A stretch of DNA of 64,000 nt from Hexactinellida sp. DTS-2022 (GCA_028753945.1 JAPNXP010000001.1:1240001-1304000); one strand, 5' to 3'. Numbered from the stretch's first letter, positions 20,035-37,988 are shown. The notes: generated from the letters alone by a model not told the origin. Made by a program: numbers and translations.

Positions 20035-20643
20035 ATGAGCGCGAATCCACAAGCCCGCCTAAATGAGGGAACCATCGCCACAGACAACAAAATGCACCAA
20101 GGTGTCATCAGGAAGAACACCACGAGGTTCAAATCTCCCCCCTCCCCGCCCCCCGACCCCAACTCGGAGTCCAAGAGCCTCGTCATAAAACGTATGAAGA
20201 GCTTTATGCAACTCTGGGAGCGGGAGCTGGACACGATAAACTCAAAGAAATCTGAAGAAGACACTGAGAGGAAAATAGCATTCGTCAAATGTCAGCAGTC
20301 AATTATAAAATTGAGTGATGATCTCTCAGATACTTGTAACAAGCTCAATGCTAAAATCGGTGAGAACAGCGACCTCTACCGCGCAGTGCACGAAGCAAAG
20401 TCCCTGCTCATGGACAAGGACGCCAACATATCAGATCTCAGCGTACAGATGGAATATCTACAGATCGCATTCAACGAGTCAGAATTGAGAAGAAGCGACT
20501 TCCAAGAGCAAGCCTCGCTCCTGAGCCAGCAGTTGCAGCACAGCGAAGAGATGCGCAAGAGACTGCACGAAGAGTTCGCAGAGCTGCAGGGAAAGCTGGC
20601 TATCGAGGAGCAGAGGAACTCTAGGATATGCTCCCTCATGTAA
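20035..20643 (+). CDS. Orphan coiled-coil protein behind LCA5
   Basis: A 202-residue intronless frame read from the first ATG (169 bp after the LCA5 stop); the frame opens three codons earlier at a TTG. The N-terminal ~45 residues are polar with a proline run (SPPSPPPDPNSES). From about residue 52 (IKRMKSFMQLWERELDTINS) nearly everything is predicted helical with heptad-like spacing: FVKCQQSIIKLSDDLSDTCN, ISDLSVQMEYLQIAFNESEL, LSQQLQHSEEMRKRLHEEF, then ICSLM and stop. Base composition is that of the neighbouring exons, which supports a real gene. I do not recognise a family. Closeness to LCA5 may hint at a ciliary job, or it may have been a terminal part of the same transcript unit; neither is shown. 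Confidence 0.7.
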   Translation: MSANPQARLNEGTIATDNKMHQGVIRKNTTRFKSPPSPPPDPNSESKSLVIKRMKSFMQLWERELDTINSKKSEEDTERKIAFVKCQQSIIKLSDDLSDTCNKLNAKIGENSDLYRAVHEAKSLLMDKDANISDLSVQMEYLQIAFNESELRRSDFQEQASLLSQQLQHSEEMRKRLHEEFAELQGKLAIEEQRNSRICSLM

Positions 20644-23067
20644 CATACACATTTTCTACACTTTATTTCTATACGTATTATTTCTTTGGTCACATGATCA
20701 CTTATATAATATTATTTTTATCTATAAAATAACATGCTAATTTTATTAGATAAGGCAACATGAATCATAATAGTAATTCAATAGCGAATTGAATTAAGAA
20801 ATTATTATTGGGCAGTCAATATTCATATTCATATCCCAGGTCAAAAGTCAATAAATAATTATGGCGGTATGCTATACCCTCGGTATCATAAGATTGGAGT
20901 ATAATCTCTAAGGTGAAAATATCTCCAATAATTAGAGATTCGTATTAGGATAAATGAAGCACTTGTTGCGATTCGTAAAATACAGTGGATGCCGGTTATA
21001 AGCACATCGTTGGGAACCACTTAATGTGCTTATAACCGACATAAATTATATAGGGTATATGGCAACCGTTTTCCAACATAGTGTTCTTATAGCCGATATG
21101 TTCTTATAACCGGTGTGCATGCTTATATCCGACATCTATTGTAGTAGTTTTCAAGAAAAAGTTCTCTTATTTGTGAAATCGTTCGGAGAAGTGTAAATCC
21201 GTAATATCAATTATGTTGAGTAAATAACGTATTTAGCTACTAAACGAATTATAAGATTGCTCCTGATCTTTCTACCCTGAATACAACAATTTTCAAATTC
21301 CTAATTCCCTTGGAAATGACCCCATCTAAGCTCTTATTCTCTCCTTTAACTATAAACGCATTATGCTATAAGATCACATCAGATTGGAGGACACAGGAAT
21401 GTTATACTACTTTCATACAAAAAAGGTACCAAAGCAGTTAACGTAGCAAATAGCGGCGAGCAGTATCAAATATAGAGTTGATAATTACAGATCGAATTAT
21501 CATATCCTATAACGAACAGATTGCCACTTTATACTTAACGTTTACCTTACTGCGCTATTTACACTTGTTAATTAATACCAACTATGTATTGGCTGCAAAC
21601 TTAATTAATAATTAATCTCCATTTCTATACAAGACAGGTGAAATTTACATTTGGAGATATAATACTACAAATTTTTAGAGTACGTTGTTCACTTATGTCG
21701 TAATTTCCCCTTCGGACTTCGCGACAGGATGCAATATGGCTGGGTTAATACTAAAAATACCTTATGCATACCTATGAACACAACTCGTTGCTATAATAAC
21801 GCCATCGAGTGAGATGTTCACCATTCACAACAAACTTGAAGTATTTTCTAAAACGCAAAGGGCACGGTTTTACCGAGTGGCTGTTACAATGACAATATCA
21901 TAGGGCTTTTGTTATTTATCATATCGAAAGCAGACATGGTGAAAATCTAACACATCTCACTATACTAACTCCTCTTCTTAATTCCTGAACTCATTAAACG
22001 AACTGTTTGATGTCTCAGCAACTTTTAACAACAAAACTCGAGTCATTTTGTTAATTTCTAACTCTAACTTTCCACTTAGTTTTAATTGCTAAATGCACGC
22101 TAGTCATTAGTTTACACTGTCTGGGTTACTCTCCTTGTTGAACATATTAATCAAATGCTATCTTTTGGTTCTTCATAAATAACATGTACAGTATTCAATT
22201 ACTGAGCCACGATATTAAGATATGAAACACAGTGAAGACCTGGCTCTATTAATTGTCTCCTGTTTTACTTCAGAATTCCCATCTGTCAATCACAGCGCAC
22301 TTGTATTAATGAATGTAATTAGCAAATAATTTGTTCGAATTAATTTAAATTTCTCTGAACTTCGGTTATTAAAATGCTAAATTTAGTTTTTACATATTCA
22401 GATATTTGAATAGTTGCGTACAGTTTTATAAAAAGAATTCGCAAAGCATTAAACCCACTAACTGCGATGTGTTTCTTGTAAGAAGCAGTATATTCTCAAA
22501 TGATAAGAAATAAATATATTCATATATAGTATACACATACAGTGCCTTTAGTAAGAAGCAATTCTTAATAATTAATTATTATATCCGTAAAGTAATTTGT
22601 TAAACGAACTAATAACAGAAAGCCAGTGAAAGTAAACTGTATTTTCAGTAAACATATGGTTCATATATGTACCTAATTAAGTAGGGGTATAAATGCTAAT
22701 GTATTTGTAATCTCACATATCTCTTACTTCGGAAGGTTATTTTGTACCCTGGCCTCATTAATTATCTCTCCAATTAGTCCTATTCATAGTCTAATTAAGA
22801 ATATACATTTATGTAATCTCCTAAACTAATCTGTATATAGAATCATGCGTCATAGTAGAAACGTGGAAACCAACTTTTTCACGAGTTTCTTTAGATAGGT
22901 TAATAGGTTAAATGGATGTAAGGAAGAGCTATTCAATATAAGCTGAGAAGTTAATTATTCAATGTTGATGAGAGAATCTACTATTATGTGTAATATAGCT
23001 TTTGATGTGACAAAACGCCAACTTATTATATTCTTATAGCAATATTAGCTAAACGAAGACTCTGATA
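20644..23067. other. Intergenic region upstream of RAB14
   Basis: 2.4 kb of AT-rich DNA. Apart from the family A MITE at 20983-21141 I see no gene, RNA gene or coherent repeat. It should contain the RAB14 promoter. Confidence 0.4.
20983..21141. mobile_element. TA MITE, family A copy 3
   Basis: Starts cagtggatgccggttataag, ends tatatccgacatctattg, TA on both sides, 159 bp. Its interior (ggcaaccgttttccaacata) is shared with the copies at 16740 and 47689. Confidence 0.9.
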
Positions 23068-27760
<4,693 letters not shown>

Positions 27761-27981
27761 AACGAACCTGCATGTCACCGTATGAAATGTGTAGATAAAT
27801 CTATGAAATACGAACACTTGTGATTGGTGAATTCACCTATTTTCTTAGCTCTGTATGTATCGCTCTCATTATTTTAAACTGTTACTAATTAATAACATAC
27901 TAGCCCTAATATTCAGTTTGTTTGTGACCCTGTTATTTGCATCCCTTGTGTATCGTTAATTATTTGTATCCTTGTTTGGAC

Positions 27982-27987
27982 AATAAA
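27982..27987 (+). terminator. Polyadenylation signal AATAAA of RAB14
   Basis: First canonical AATAAA, 222 bp after the RAB14 stop; further AATAAA-like hexamers follow within 30 bp. Confidence 0.5.
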
Positions 27988-28481
27988 CTATAATAAATTA
28001 GAAATAAACACTTAGCTGTTACGTAACCTGTTTACAACTTGTACAAATTTCACGAAGTGTATGCATTATTAATAATATGAACTCGTGTGTTATCCGTATT
28101 ACACTTAATTGATTTCAGTCAAATTCATTAACCACCCACTTTGCAAAATAACCAAACAGTATATCCATTCATTAAAATATTATTCCGTCTACCTAACTAC
28201 ATAAATCTCAATATATAATAGGTTTGAACTTTTAAGTATAAGCGAAGCCGGTAAGTCCTAGTGCAAAATGTGAAAACGCCCGTAGCGCGGAATAAACAAC
28301 TGTTAATAATTGATACAGTCGAGGTAACTTTTATAACTGGACAAAATACATTTAATTGCTGCAAAACAGTTACTTTAATAATGTCAGTAAAGTATTGTTA
28401 ATGATCTTCGCTATAAAGAGAGATAAAACACAGGCATGAAGTAGACAGGAAAATAACAGTGATCACCAATTTGGCGAAGTT

Positions 28482-28598
28482 TAATCCTAATCCTGGACAA
28501 ATTAATGTTACGGTATAGGAGAGGATTCAAATTATTGCGCTCCTAAATCAAAATCATGCTCCAAAAAGGAGCGTCTCGCACTCCTGGATAATTCCTTG
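28482..28598 (+). repeat. Dispersed repeat family K, copy 1
   Basis: Shares taatcctggacaaattaatgt, ggtataggagaggattc, gcgctcctaaat and aaggagcgtctcgcactcct with copies at 32341-32630 and (reverse strand) 55690-55844. Possibly a SINE-like unit; no clear tRNA-like head or inverted ends. Confidence 0.7.
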
Positions 28599-29510
28599 AT
28601 GTATCCTATTATGACTATTGTGCTGGCTGTAGTCAATACCTTGAAATTTCTAAGCACTTTAGTGCAAATACAGTACTCGTTTCTAATTCTAGCCAATACA
28701 AAACTTTGAGCTCTATTTAGTTAGTATCATCATTGTGCGACTTAATTTGATTCCAAAAAAACACGAAAATTATAAAACTTTGTCGCCGCATTTAGTTACT
28801 CTGTAAACAGTTATGAATTAATAGGAATAAGTGATATTCGTCCGCTTATAATAATCATATTGTTTCTCAATGAAAACAGCGAATAAAACAACGTAGAAAT
28901 ATCATGGGTAATGTTGTTCAATTGTTTTGGCTACACTGAGAAATCAGTTTATTTCACATATCATTGAAATATTTTCACTCCAAAGTACCAGAAAGATGAT
29001 TCGCGTTAACATAATATATATTTCAACTAACCAACCCAATGCTAATCTTCTTCACGACACTTAGAAGCAAAAGGCGATTATTAATTCAGTGCTAAGAATA
29101 AGTAAGTTTGAATTTAAAATGGATTTTCTCGTTTGAAAAATGCCAGCTGTTTTCAGGCCTGCGTAAGTATTAACTGAGAAATACCAGCAAACTACCCACT
29201 CTCTGTGAGGGATTAGCTGAGTAAAGAATAAATATAATAAATCAGTTTGTTAGAGAGTAATTAACTATCCAGGCCGACTTAGTTCAAAATTATTTAGAAC
29301 CTAGAATGTTTACTGATGAACTATAAATATTATCTTTATCAATTTGTAAATCACATCGTTCAAGACTACTGTTAAGAATTAATTTCTTAAACATTGAAAT
29401 ATAAATACTCAGGACACGACTCCAGTTAACGAAAAAGTTGAGTTCTCAGGCTTGTATAAAAACTAACGGCCAATTCGGGCCAAATAGTATTACTAGATTT
29501 TATATTCATA

Positions 29511-29656
29511 CCCCGTTACAACGAATTTGGATATAACGAAATCCCCGCTTACAACGAAGTTTATATATTCCCAGACGGATAATGTAGTTTATTTTACTCA
29601 GCTTATATCGAAGTAATCGATGGATCCCTTGGAATTCGTTTTAACGCGAGTTCACT
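29511..29656. mobile_element. TA MITE, family F copy 2
   Basis: Right end aattcgttttaacgcgagttc plus actg followed by TA; left part ccccgttacaacgaatttgg lacks its terminal cag. Relative of 24539-24677. Confidence 0.6.
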
Positions 29657-31015
29657 GTATGAAAAGATTAATTAAGATTTGCCCCAGGAAGAATAGAGCA
29701 CCGTTAACAGCAACGTTTATAATAACAATGCAATCAATGCCATTGGTATATTAATTTTGTATTATTTGAGCTCAGATCTAACAATGCGTAGTATGTTGTC
29801 ACGTATTATTCATAAGTCTAGTACCGAAGCTAATTACTTTATCAACTACATTTAGCTAGAGGGTACAGTATATTCTCAGAACGGTAATGGGATTAATACT
29901 AACTAGAAATACAAGTACCGTATTCACTCTAATTCAGGCGCTCTGAAAAATTCCAGGTTCCGAGGTAACCATAATTTGGAATTGGAACCTAAGAACTAAC
30001 TAGATCCCAGCGCCGCTATTAGTTACCTTAAGGGCGTTCTTATAGGAAGAGTAAGGGCACTTAACTTAGCAGGTCGTCTATATTAGCGTAAATCGGTAAT
30101 CAAGTATCGCAATTAATCAATTTGTTAAAATTTAAGGAACGTGGAATATTATATAACTTGCCACTATATAAGTTGAGGTATAGCACAGTTCTTGTACACG
30201 AATGACATTTATCATGATATTAAATCATCAATTATGAATGTAGGTTTTAATAATTAGAAATTTGAGTGTTGTTGTAGCTATAATGGGTTTTAAGCAGAAG
30301 TAGTATCGTCGTAAGTGTTGAGGCGTATTCCTGAAAGCTTATTGAAATAGCTAGGATAACTACACTCAGGAATTTAATAAACTTTAATATGTCCAAATGG
30401 TTAATAACTTTAGGTAGTCAAATACACAGAATATAAGAAATTCCAAGATACTAATTTAATGTTTATATTCAATAACAATCTCATTTACTAGTTTAAAAAT
30501 AACATTTGTAGTATAATTATATTATGTCACTACCCACATCTCCATGTTAACGGAATTAAATTCGGTTAACATAATATAAGGTGGCAATACTGACATCGAC
30601 TTTTACAGACAACATATAAGGTATTAACATAGATGTGCGAAGTGCATTCTGGTTAGAACATAAGTGTATTAACAAAATAAACAAAATTATTATTAACCAT
30701 TTAGAATATACGTAAGAGTGTTTTATTACAGTGCACGCTCGCTATCACGTACCTGATTAATTCGTATTTCGCTCACAGAACAGATTTAACATTTTCAAAT
30801 GTGTCATAGAATGTTCCATGTTGGCTTCTTTCTCAAACCAAATTTATACTGGGTAACAAAAAACGAGGTTTCGGATTAGTGAGGGATTTTCGTCCTAATA
30901 TGTACGTATTTAATGGCCACTGTTCCAACGGGTGGCTTTTAATTCCCGAAAAGCCAAGATCCGTATGGGATTCAGCCATAGCCATAGATTTGGAATCTAA
31001 TTATTTACATTAAAG

Positions 31016-31347
31016 CAGGGTTCCGCAAACTTTCATTTATATCAGGCCACATAATCTTAATAAAATTTTCCTCAGCCCGCAAACAATATCGATAAATTTT
31101 TCGAAATTTATAACAAAACTATTATGTTGTTGTAATACTAGAACTATAATAATTACTCTAAGCAAAAAGTGCCTAAAGGATTCTAGTCAAAAGGTAATAC
31201 AGTTATGATAAAAAGTGATGATATTAATATTTAGTGAGAAGGGTGGATTTGTCCTTATGTGTGGCCTGATAGTCATTGGGCTATCAGGCCACACATAAGG
31301 TTGTTTCAGGCCGCATGCGGCCTGAAAACCTAGTTTCCGGAACCCTG
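31016..31347. mobile_element. hAT MITE, family N
   Basis: 332 bp. Ends cagggttccgcaaact and agtttccggaaccctg are inverted repeats; exact 8-bp duplication cattaaag at 31008-31015 and 31348-31355. Internal caggccacataa / ttatgtggcctg-type repeats occur. Confidence 0.9.
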
Positions 31348-31565
31348 CATTAAAGGGCTATTCTATTGGAATGATCAATTGAGCAATAATTATAATAAAT
31401 AAATAATATACGTACTATATAAAACTGAAATTAAGAGTAAATACTCAAAAGTCAAAATATATGTTGGGATTCTTGGGAATTTATAAATTTTAATTGGTAT
31501 GGAAAGATAGTCGCGTAGGGTTGTTCAAAAGATGAGATTTTCTGATTTGAACTTTGAGCCTTATA

Positions 31566-31752
31566 CAGTCGAAACCGGTTTTTTCTAACCAATTCTTTGC
31601 ATGGAAATAAAGTAAGAAAAATCCGATAGTTAGAATAAACCGATTGAAAATAACACAAAATTGGAATTTCTTACACGTTTAGAATAAATAGTTAGTTAGA
31701 AAAAACCGATTAGTTAGAATAAACCGGTGTTAGAATAAACCGGTTTCGACTG
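31566..31752. mobile_element. TA MITE, family E copy 1
   Basis: Starts cagtcgaaaccggttttttc, ends gaataaaccggtttcgactg, TA on both sides. Several ttagaataaaccg repeats near the right end. Second copy at 54584. Confidence 0.88.
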
Positions 31753-32340
31753 TATTAGCAACTGCTAGCAAATTAATCTACATAGTAACATTGCAAACTC
31801 GATTTACTTAACAATTATAATGTTACTAATCATTTTAATCTTTTAACCAAAAGTCTGATTCGGCATTATATATTTATAATTCCTAGTAATACGTATATAT
31901 AATAGTAAGTATCATAAATGTAAATACCGCAATATAATAATTTATTTCTTATTGAACTTTGTATAATGTACTTATTAGGCATTGTTAAAAATGAATTTGC
32001 GGAAAAATGTTGAGAAATAACAACACTTGCATTTTAGGTGTAGCTTTACTCTCATGCAATAATAATTTCCGGAAATCTGAAATAATTAATACTCAATTAA
32101 ATTATTTCTTGATTAAAATGTTTAAAGAAAGTACCAAGACTTTTAACAAATCACCAAATTAATCTGTGTTGATGTATTAAAACTAAAATCAGTGGACTAG
32201 TTCAGGCTGCTGCGTCAGTCTCATTTATTCACATAATAATACGAGACTCGGGATAGTCTTATAGAATCTTACATTCCACTTTCCATATTCCCTAGAGAAG
32301 TACGTACCAACCAGTGTATTATACAGCCATTTGTAAATAC

Positions 32341-32630
32341 GCTCCTAATCCTGATCCAAATTTAATACGTCTAAATCATGGGCGGCGCGGCCGCACCCCG
32401 CACGGGTGATTCACCCGCGGGCCCCTCAATCGATTACAAAGGGGGAGCCCTGGACGAAGGGGACTAGTAGATCGATCACCCGGGGGCCCCCAAAAGCCGC
32501 GCCGCCTCTGGTCTAAATCACAAATTAATGTCACGGTATAGGAGAGGATTCGAAATTTTCGCGCTCCTAAATTCAAATTTTCCAAAAAACATGCTCTAAA
32601 AGGAGCGTCTCCCGCTCCTGGATAATTCTT
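32341..32630 (+). repeat. Dispersed repeat family K, copy 2, split by a hAT insertion
   Basis: gctcctaatcctgatccaaa and gtctaaatca precede the inserted element; caaattaatgtcacggtata, ggagaggattcgaaat and aaggagcgtctcccgctcct follow it. Removing the insertion restores continuity with copy 3 at 55690. Confidence 0.75.
32377..32510. mobile_element. GC-rich hAT MITE inside repeat K
   Basis: 134 bp, very GC-rich in an AT-rich setting. Ends catgggcggcgcggc and gccgcgccgcctctg are inverted. Exact 8-bp duplication gtctaaat on both sides (32369-32376, 32511-32518). Confidence 0.9.
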
Positions 32631-34301
32631 TGGACTACCAACGATATACGTATTTTATTTTAAGTGCATTTTAGTCAACTAATTTCGATCTAGAATGGAG
32701 AAATAAATTGAAGGAAATAAAATAATAACTATCACTTGCAGCAGACAGTACGTAATCATCTTAATAAAATAAATAATTTAGCTAAAATGTCAGACTGTTG
32801 TAGGAATAATTTTCAATTTCGTTATTTTCCTTTAATTAAAAAGTTCAAAAATGACTGACAATTTATCCTCTTACACTGGTTAGCTTAAATTAATAGTGCC
32901 CCTTGTACATTAGAGCTGCCCGTGTTTCATAATACGTACAAGCGTAATTTAGTAAATTTGCTAATATGCTTACTATAATTAACCTATCTATTAGTGAAGA
33001 GATAGATACAATCTTAGTGATTATGTGATAAAGGAATGGTTGTAATTGAATAACTATTTTATAATAGACTTACTGCATTTGTATTAGAAAGGGTGTGGGA
33101 ATAGTATTAAGATTGGGACACTGCCCTAGCTGATAGTTACACAATCTATTCGTGTACATTCTCCAATTTTATTTACGGCTGTACGTAGTATAATAAGCCA
33201 AATGGATTTGAATAATTAAATGGAAATGAGGAATTACCTTTACACCTTTACCTTTACACTACACCTTTACGTAACAGTTGGAACCACCAAATAACGTATA
33301 TTGACTACAAGTTTTGTTTACATAACTATGTACCAGTATTACTGCTTAACTTCGTTACCAGTGGTGATAACTAATAACTAATGTTACACAATTTGGATTA
33401 TTATAGATTCCAATTAGCCACAATAAATTCCTAAATAGATAATTCTAACTAATTGTTTGGGTTGACGTTGGCTAGACTCGCTCAGTAAGTCTTGATTTGA
33501 GTTGAAGACCTACAGCAACTACTTATAAGGACATAAATAGTTTAGAAAATATTTGAAAATCATTGCTGATGTGAAATAATTGGGGCGGCTACCAGTTTTA
33601 ATAATATTATTACGAAAATAATTTTAATCTGTGCTTATTAACTTAGGATACCACATTCAATAATATGTGGTTCTAAATGCCCACTTGGACAACTAATAAG
33701 TTGGAATGGTGGGCAGAAATATAATAATTTAAATTCCAAAGAACTAGCTAGAGCGGTATACTTAGAAACATTTTGCAAATTTAATTGACAATTAATATTC
33801 CCCCCATCAAGTGTTTATTAAGAAACAAAAAATCGATTATTGCACCCAAAGTCCCTAGCTAACTATCTTAAGAATTGAAAATAAAACAGTATATTAGATT
33901 GAGTTTGTAATAAACCTGCGTTAAGAGTTTGGGTAATCAAAGCAAGTTCTGTCAATCTATTAACAAATTTAGTTAATCTATTCAAATAAGTTATTCTACT
34001 TCATTGAAATTGTATTTAATTCAGATTGTAAATAAGATATTTAATTCTGAGAGAACAGTTGTTTATAACAAAGTTAATAAGTAATATTAGTTACTCTTGA
34101 AACTTGTGAATGCAAACAAGGATGTGAATTCATTTTGTTATTGAATCAGTACAATTTAAAAAGAATAGTTATTAGCTGAAATGCAAATAATTGAGCTAAT
34201 AATAAAAATCTAGCATTGGGAAAATGTTCCCACAGAACATATATATTTATAAATATACAGGAGTCTTTCCGCATTTGAATGAGATTAGAAATTATGAGAA
34301 G

Positions 34302-37300
34302 TTAGTAACTGGGCGTTATGTAGTTAGATGTGAAGGCGGTCTCGTACTTTTGGTAGTGAGCTGTGTTCCAGTCGTGCTCTGTGTGCGTGTAGCCTCTCAT
34401 TAAGTCCAGGTTATCTAACAAGGGTTGAGGGTGCTCTAAGTGATGCGGTGATTGTGTGTGACATTCATCTGAAGGAAGAAAATAATATAAAATCACATCC
34501 AAACTAACCTATACCAGACATAGAAAGTCAATACTTAGTTCGTATTTCTTATACTGTCGGGTTCTCTAATTTAGTTCAATTAAACAGCTATTATGAATCT
34601 AATGAGCTGGCTATGTTACACTGCTCAAGTAGCCGTAATCTGACCTAGTGCAATTAGTCTGACGATTTGATTGACAGGGAGAAACAGTATTTGAAGTGAG
34701 TCCATATCAATTTCATATAATGCAAATATAGCACATAAATTAAGACTGCACGACTGGACAATTACTCCGGTGTTACTAGGTTACAAGTTTATATTGGACT
34801 AGTGACAAACCTGTGCTCGGTTCTAGAGACTCGAAGCTCTGCATAGGCGGGGTGTCGGGGCCCGTGCAGGCGACCTGGTCGGAGGAGAATTGGATTGGAA
34901 GTGATTTTAAGCTACAAAGCGGTTGCGAATCTTCTTTCGCTTGTTTGCTGGCTGTCTCTCTCTTGGTCTGATAAGGAACAGATTTGTTCCTTGACTCCTT
35001 CTTGAGACGCTTCTCTTTGGCTCTTCTGTTCTGAAACCAGACCTACGGAAGAACAACCCAGTAAGTGTTGAGAAAAGTAAATTAGTTCCTTAGTAAATAC
35101 GTTGTTTTTACAATTAACTGGTAAGCTAAATAACCACCGATTCCTTGATATAATATCAACTAAAACATTACTATTAATTTCATATTGCTATGCTGAGAGA
35201 GGATAAGCAATTAATATTAAACTGAATTTGACTTAGATATAGTTTCAAATAAATAAGGATATGTCTTGACCAATATCTCCATGATATAATACTTATTCCT
35301 CCTATGTTTGTCTTTCAATTTACTTTTAGTTCGCTTCCTACTGAACTTCATTGTACTTGCTATGTACTAATACAGACAGACAGAGACAGTACGTAATAAA
35401 TATGTGAGGAGGGTAATATATTAATTCCAATTAGCAATGAACTTGGAAGAAATGCTTTCTCACTCCCCTCAAACAAAGAACTGAAAGTATGTCTTTTACG
35501 GAAGATAAATGTGGCTTACTGTAACTAACTGCTATAATCTACCCAGTTTTTATGCTATAGTTCCAGATAAAACCACAATTTAGTCTAGTTAGTTATCTTT
35601 CACACAATTTAAAAAGACTCACTTGCACTACTCTCATGTCTAAGCTCGTGTCTTGTGCTAACTGCTCGCGTGTCTGTCTGGATGGCTTAGAGCTGCGGTT
35701 ATAAGCTGTCTTGAGGAGATCGACCTGACTTGATGTTATGCTAGTTCTGGGTCTCTTTTGGTGAACCTCCATATCAACCTCTAATTAATTAGAATGCTCA
35801 TAAATATATTCTTTATTCATTAAGCAAGTGCTCACTATTAGTGGTCAATTTGCATACTGCGATGTTAGTAATTAAGTTATACTGTAAATTGAGGTGATAG
35901 TAACTGATAACGTTATTGTTTTTAGAAGCAGTTGTTAAGAACTAGATGATGTTGGCTCGTAGTTACTAAACATTCCTGTAAAGTTAACGTAGCTAAATCA
36001 ATGAGCAATGTAGTTTAGTAACTGAAATCCAATCCTTACTAATTGGCTTATATCCATGTAATTTGAGGTTGAGTTAAGTAATAAATTCTCAGAATAGCCC
36101 AATTTGATAAAACCAATTTCACTACAAATTCAAATGAACAGCAATTAGTCAGTTTAATGCCAGGAACAAAATAGTTTTCAAAAGTAATTACTAGCCCACA
36201 ATTTCCTATTCAATGTGCAGCTCTCAAACTAGATATAATTATTTCGACGCCAACAATACACGTATTATATTTGTTTGCAAATATATTGCAGAATACGCAT
36301 GACGATTTTATAATGATCATCCTATTGAATGCCAAATAACAAATTTTCCAATCAACTCCAATATGAATAATTCCACCCTAATCTAAATAGCTAGCTATAT
36401 ATAAATTAGCTCAGTTAAACGAAATATTTAATACCTACCTCTACTTCTCACACTGTCATAATCCTGTTTGCAAATGACACGCCTGTCTTCAAGAATATAA
36501 AACTCATCCCCAGTGTTAAGCTGCCGAGCACACATGTAACAGGAAAAGCAGTTAAGATGATACACGTAGTTCTGCGCTCTTCGCACTACTTGTTTCGCGT
36601 ATATGATGTCATTGCAGCCAGCACACTTTGGGGCTTGACGAGTTGAAATGAATTTATCGTTCAAACTACAAATGTATTGCATTCATAAACTATAAGAAAA
36701 TACACAATGCAAATAGAATGAGAAGGTTACTTACCGTTGGAAATCATTTCTACAGAAGAGAAGCCCGTTTTTTGAATAGCACTTGTCTGTGAGTTGAGTC
36801 TGACAATCGTAACACTTCAGACAAGAGGAGTGCCAGGTCCTGTCCAGCACCTTCATGACGTAGCTATCAACAATAGGAGCATTGCATCCAGCGCAAATAC
36901 TGGGATACGGACCTAAGGAACATTTGAGTTATAAAATAATGTAATTTGTGCATGTTAATTGAATAAATTCTCTTATTTCAAGGTTCAATTATGTATTAAT
37001 CTAGTGAAGATAAATGGATGTAATTAATGAAAATAAGATATTAAATATATGTAGATAATTAAAGTTTATATAAAACGCCTTTAATTATTAAATCAATTTA
37101 TTATGAAATCCACTTTTATCTGTAGACAATTCAATTAATTTCAAAATTAATAATTCCGTTTGTCAATAATAAATTGCCTAATTTTTATAAATTAAATAAT
37201 TAGTCTAACTTTGTACATTGACTTGTGTAATGAATTAAACGATTGACTTACCATTTGATGAAGGCGAGCAAGGCAGGATGTGAGTTGCAGAGTCACCATA

Positions 37301-37384
37301 GTAATTGTAAAACGGAGTTTGATAGTCGTAATTAGGATAAGGAAATCGAGAAAGATAATCTCCGTTAGGAATATTACTAGCCAT
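34302..37384 (-). CDS. LIM-homeodomain transcription factor, LHX3/4 class
   Basis: Six exons on the minus strand: 37384-37252, 36912-36735, 36665-36439, 35780-35623, 35042-34811, 34468-34302; joined they give 364 residues, all phases matching. LIM1 (about residues 51-101) [20 protein letters not shown] then [15 protein letters not shown]2 (about 118-172) [20 protein letters not shown] then [16 protein letters not shown] and [33 protein letters not shown] and TGDEFY-ED are LHX3/4 signatures. The homeodomain (about 187-246) has [40 protein letters not shown], with the intron splitting helix 3 and Gln50/Asn51 intact. The C-terminal ~115 residues are low-complexity, with [11 protein letters not shown]3/4 factors specify motor neurons and pituitary in vertebrates and LIM2-bound LDB cofactors regulate them; the role here is inferred only. 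Naming to LHX3 or LHX4 separately is not meaningful outside vertebrates. Confidence 0.95.
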
Positions 37385-37988
37385 TTATAGTATATCACAG
37401 AAAATATGTATTTTGAAGTTAGTTTGTATATAATTTATACGAGTTCTACCTGTGCTTGGTGGTAAGAAGAGCCTTTATATATATATCCGAGACATTGTCC
37501 AGGTCAATGCAGATGCTGTACTATATTATTATGCATGACTTAACAGTCTAATCGAAAATCCACTTCCTAGTAGTGGGGTTTAAGAGATAGTTACGTATTT
37601 AGTGCAACGACTTTCAACAATGAAAGTTATCGTAATGTGTGCGGAAACAAGCTGGCTACGTAACTCCACACCTCGGTTGACGCGAAGAGAATATAGCATG
37701 ATGACAAAGATGTTTCTATCTAACAGTTAGCCATTTTAAAACGTAGCCATGAGAGTGGGTTGTTAATGGAACATCCCATTCAATCTTAACAAGGAAAAGT
37801 TTACAAATAATAATCCAAAGAAATAATATTGAATCTAAGATTAGTTTTCCACACTGATATCGAGAGAGTATGAAAGAATGCAATTCCAGTCCTTATTCCT
37901 CAAATGCTGGTGCGATTATTAATTTAGAATTCAAAGAGATTGTGAGATAGATATTCTATCTCGGGAATTTGGTATTAAAAGTTGCATG

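Larger units (their letters stand above)
27761..34301. other. 6.5-kb intergenic region RAB14-LHX3/4
   Basis: It lies between the converging 3' ends of RAB14 and LHX3/4. Composition is strongly AT-rich with no long frame. It contains the repeats listed separately (K, F, N, E families and a nested hAT element). No further gene or RNA gene was recognised. Confidence 0.4.

Noticed and set aside
28482-28598. tRNA gene suggested by aggattcaaat, resembling a B box
   Set aside because: No cloverleaf or A box at the proper distance; the sequence belongs to dispersed repeat K.
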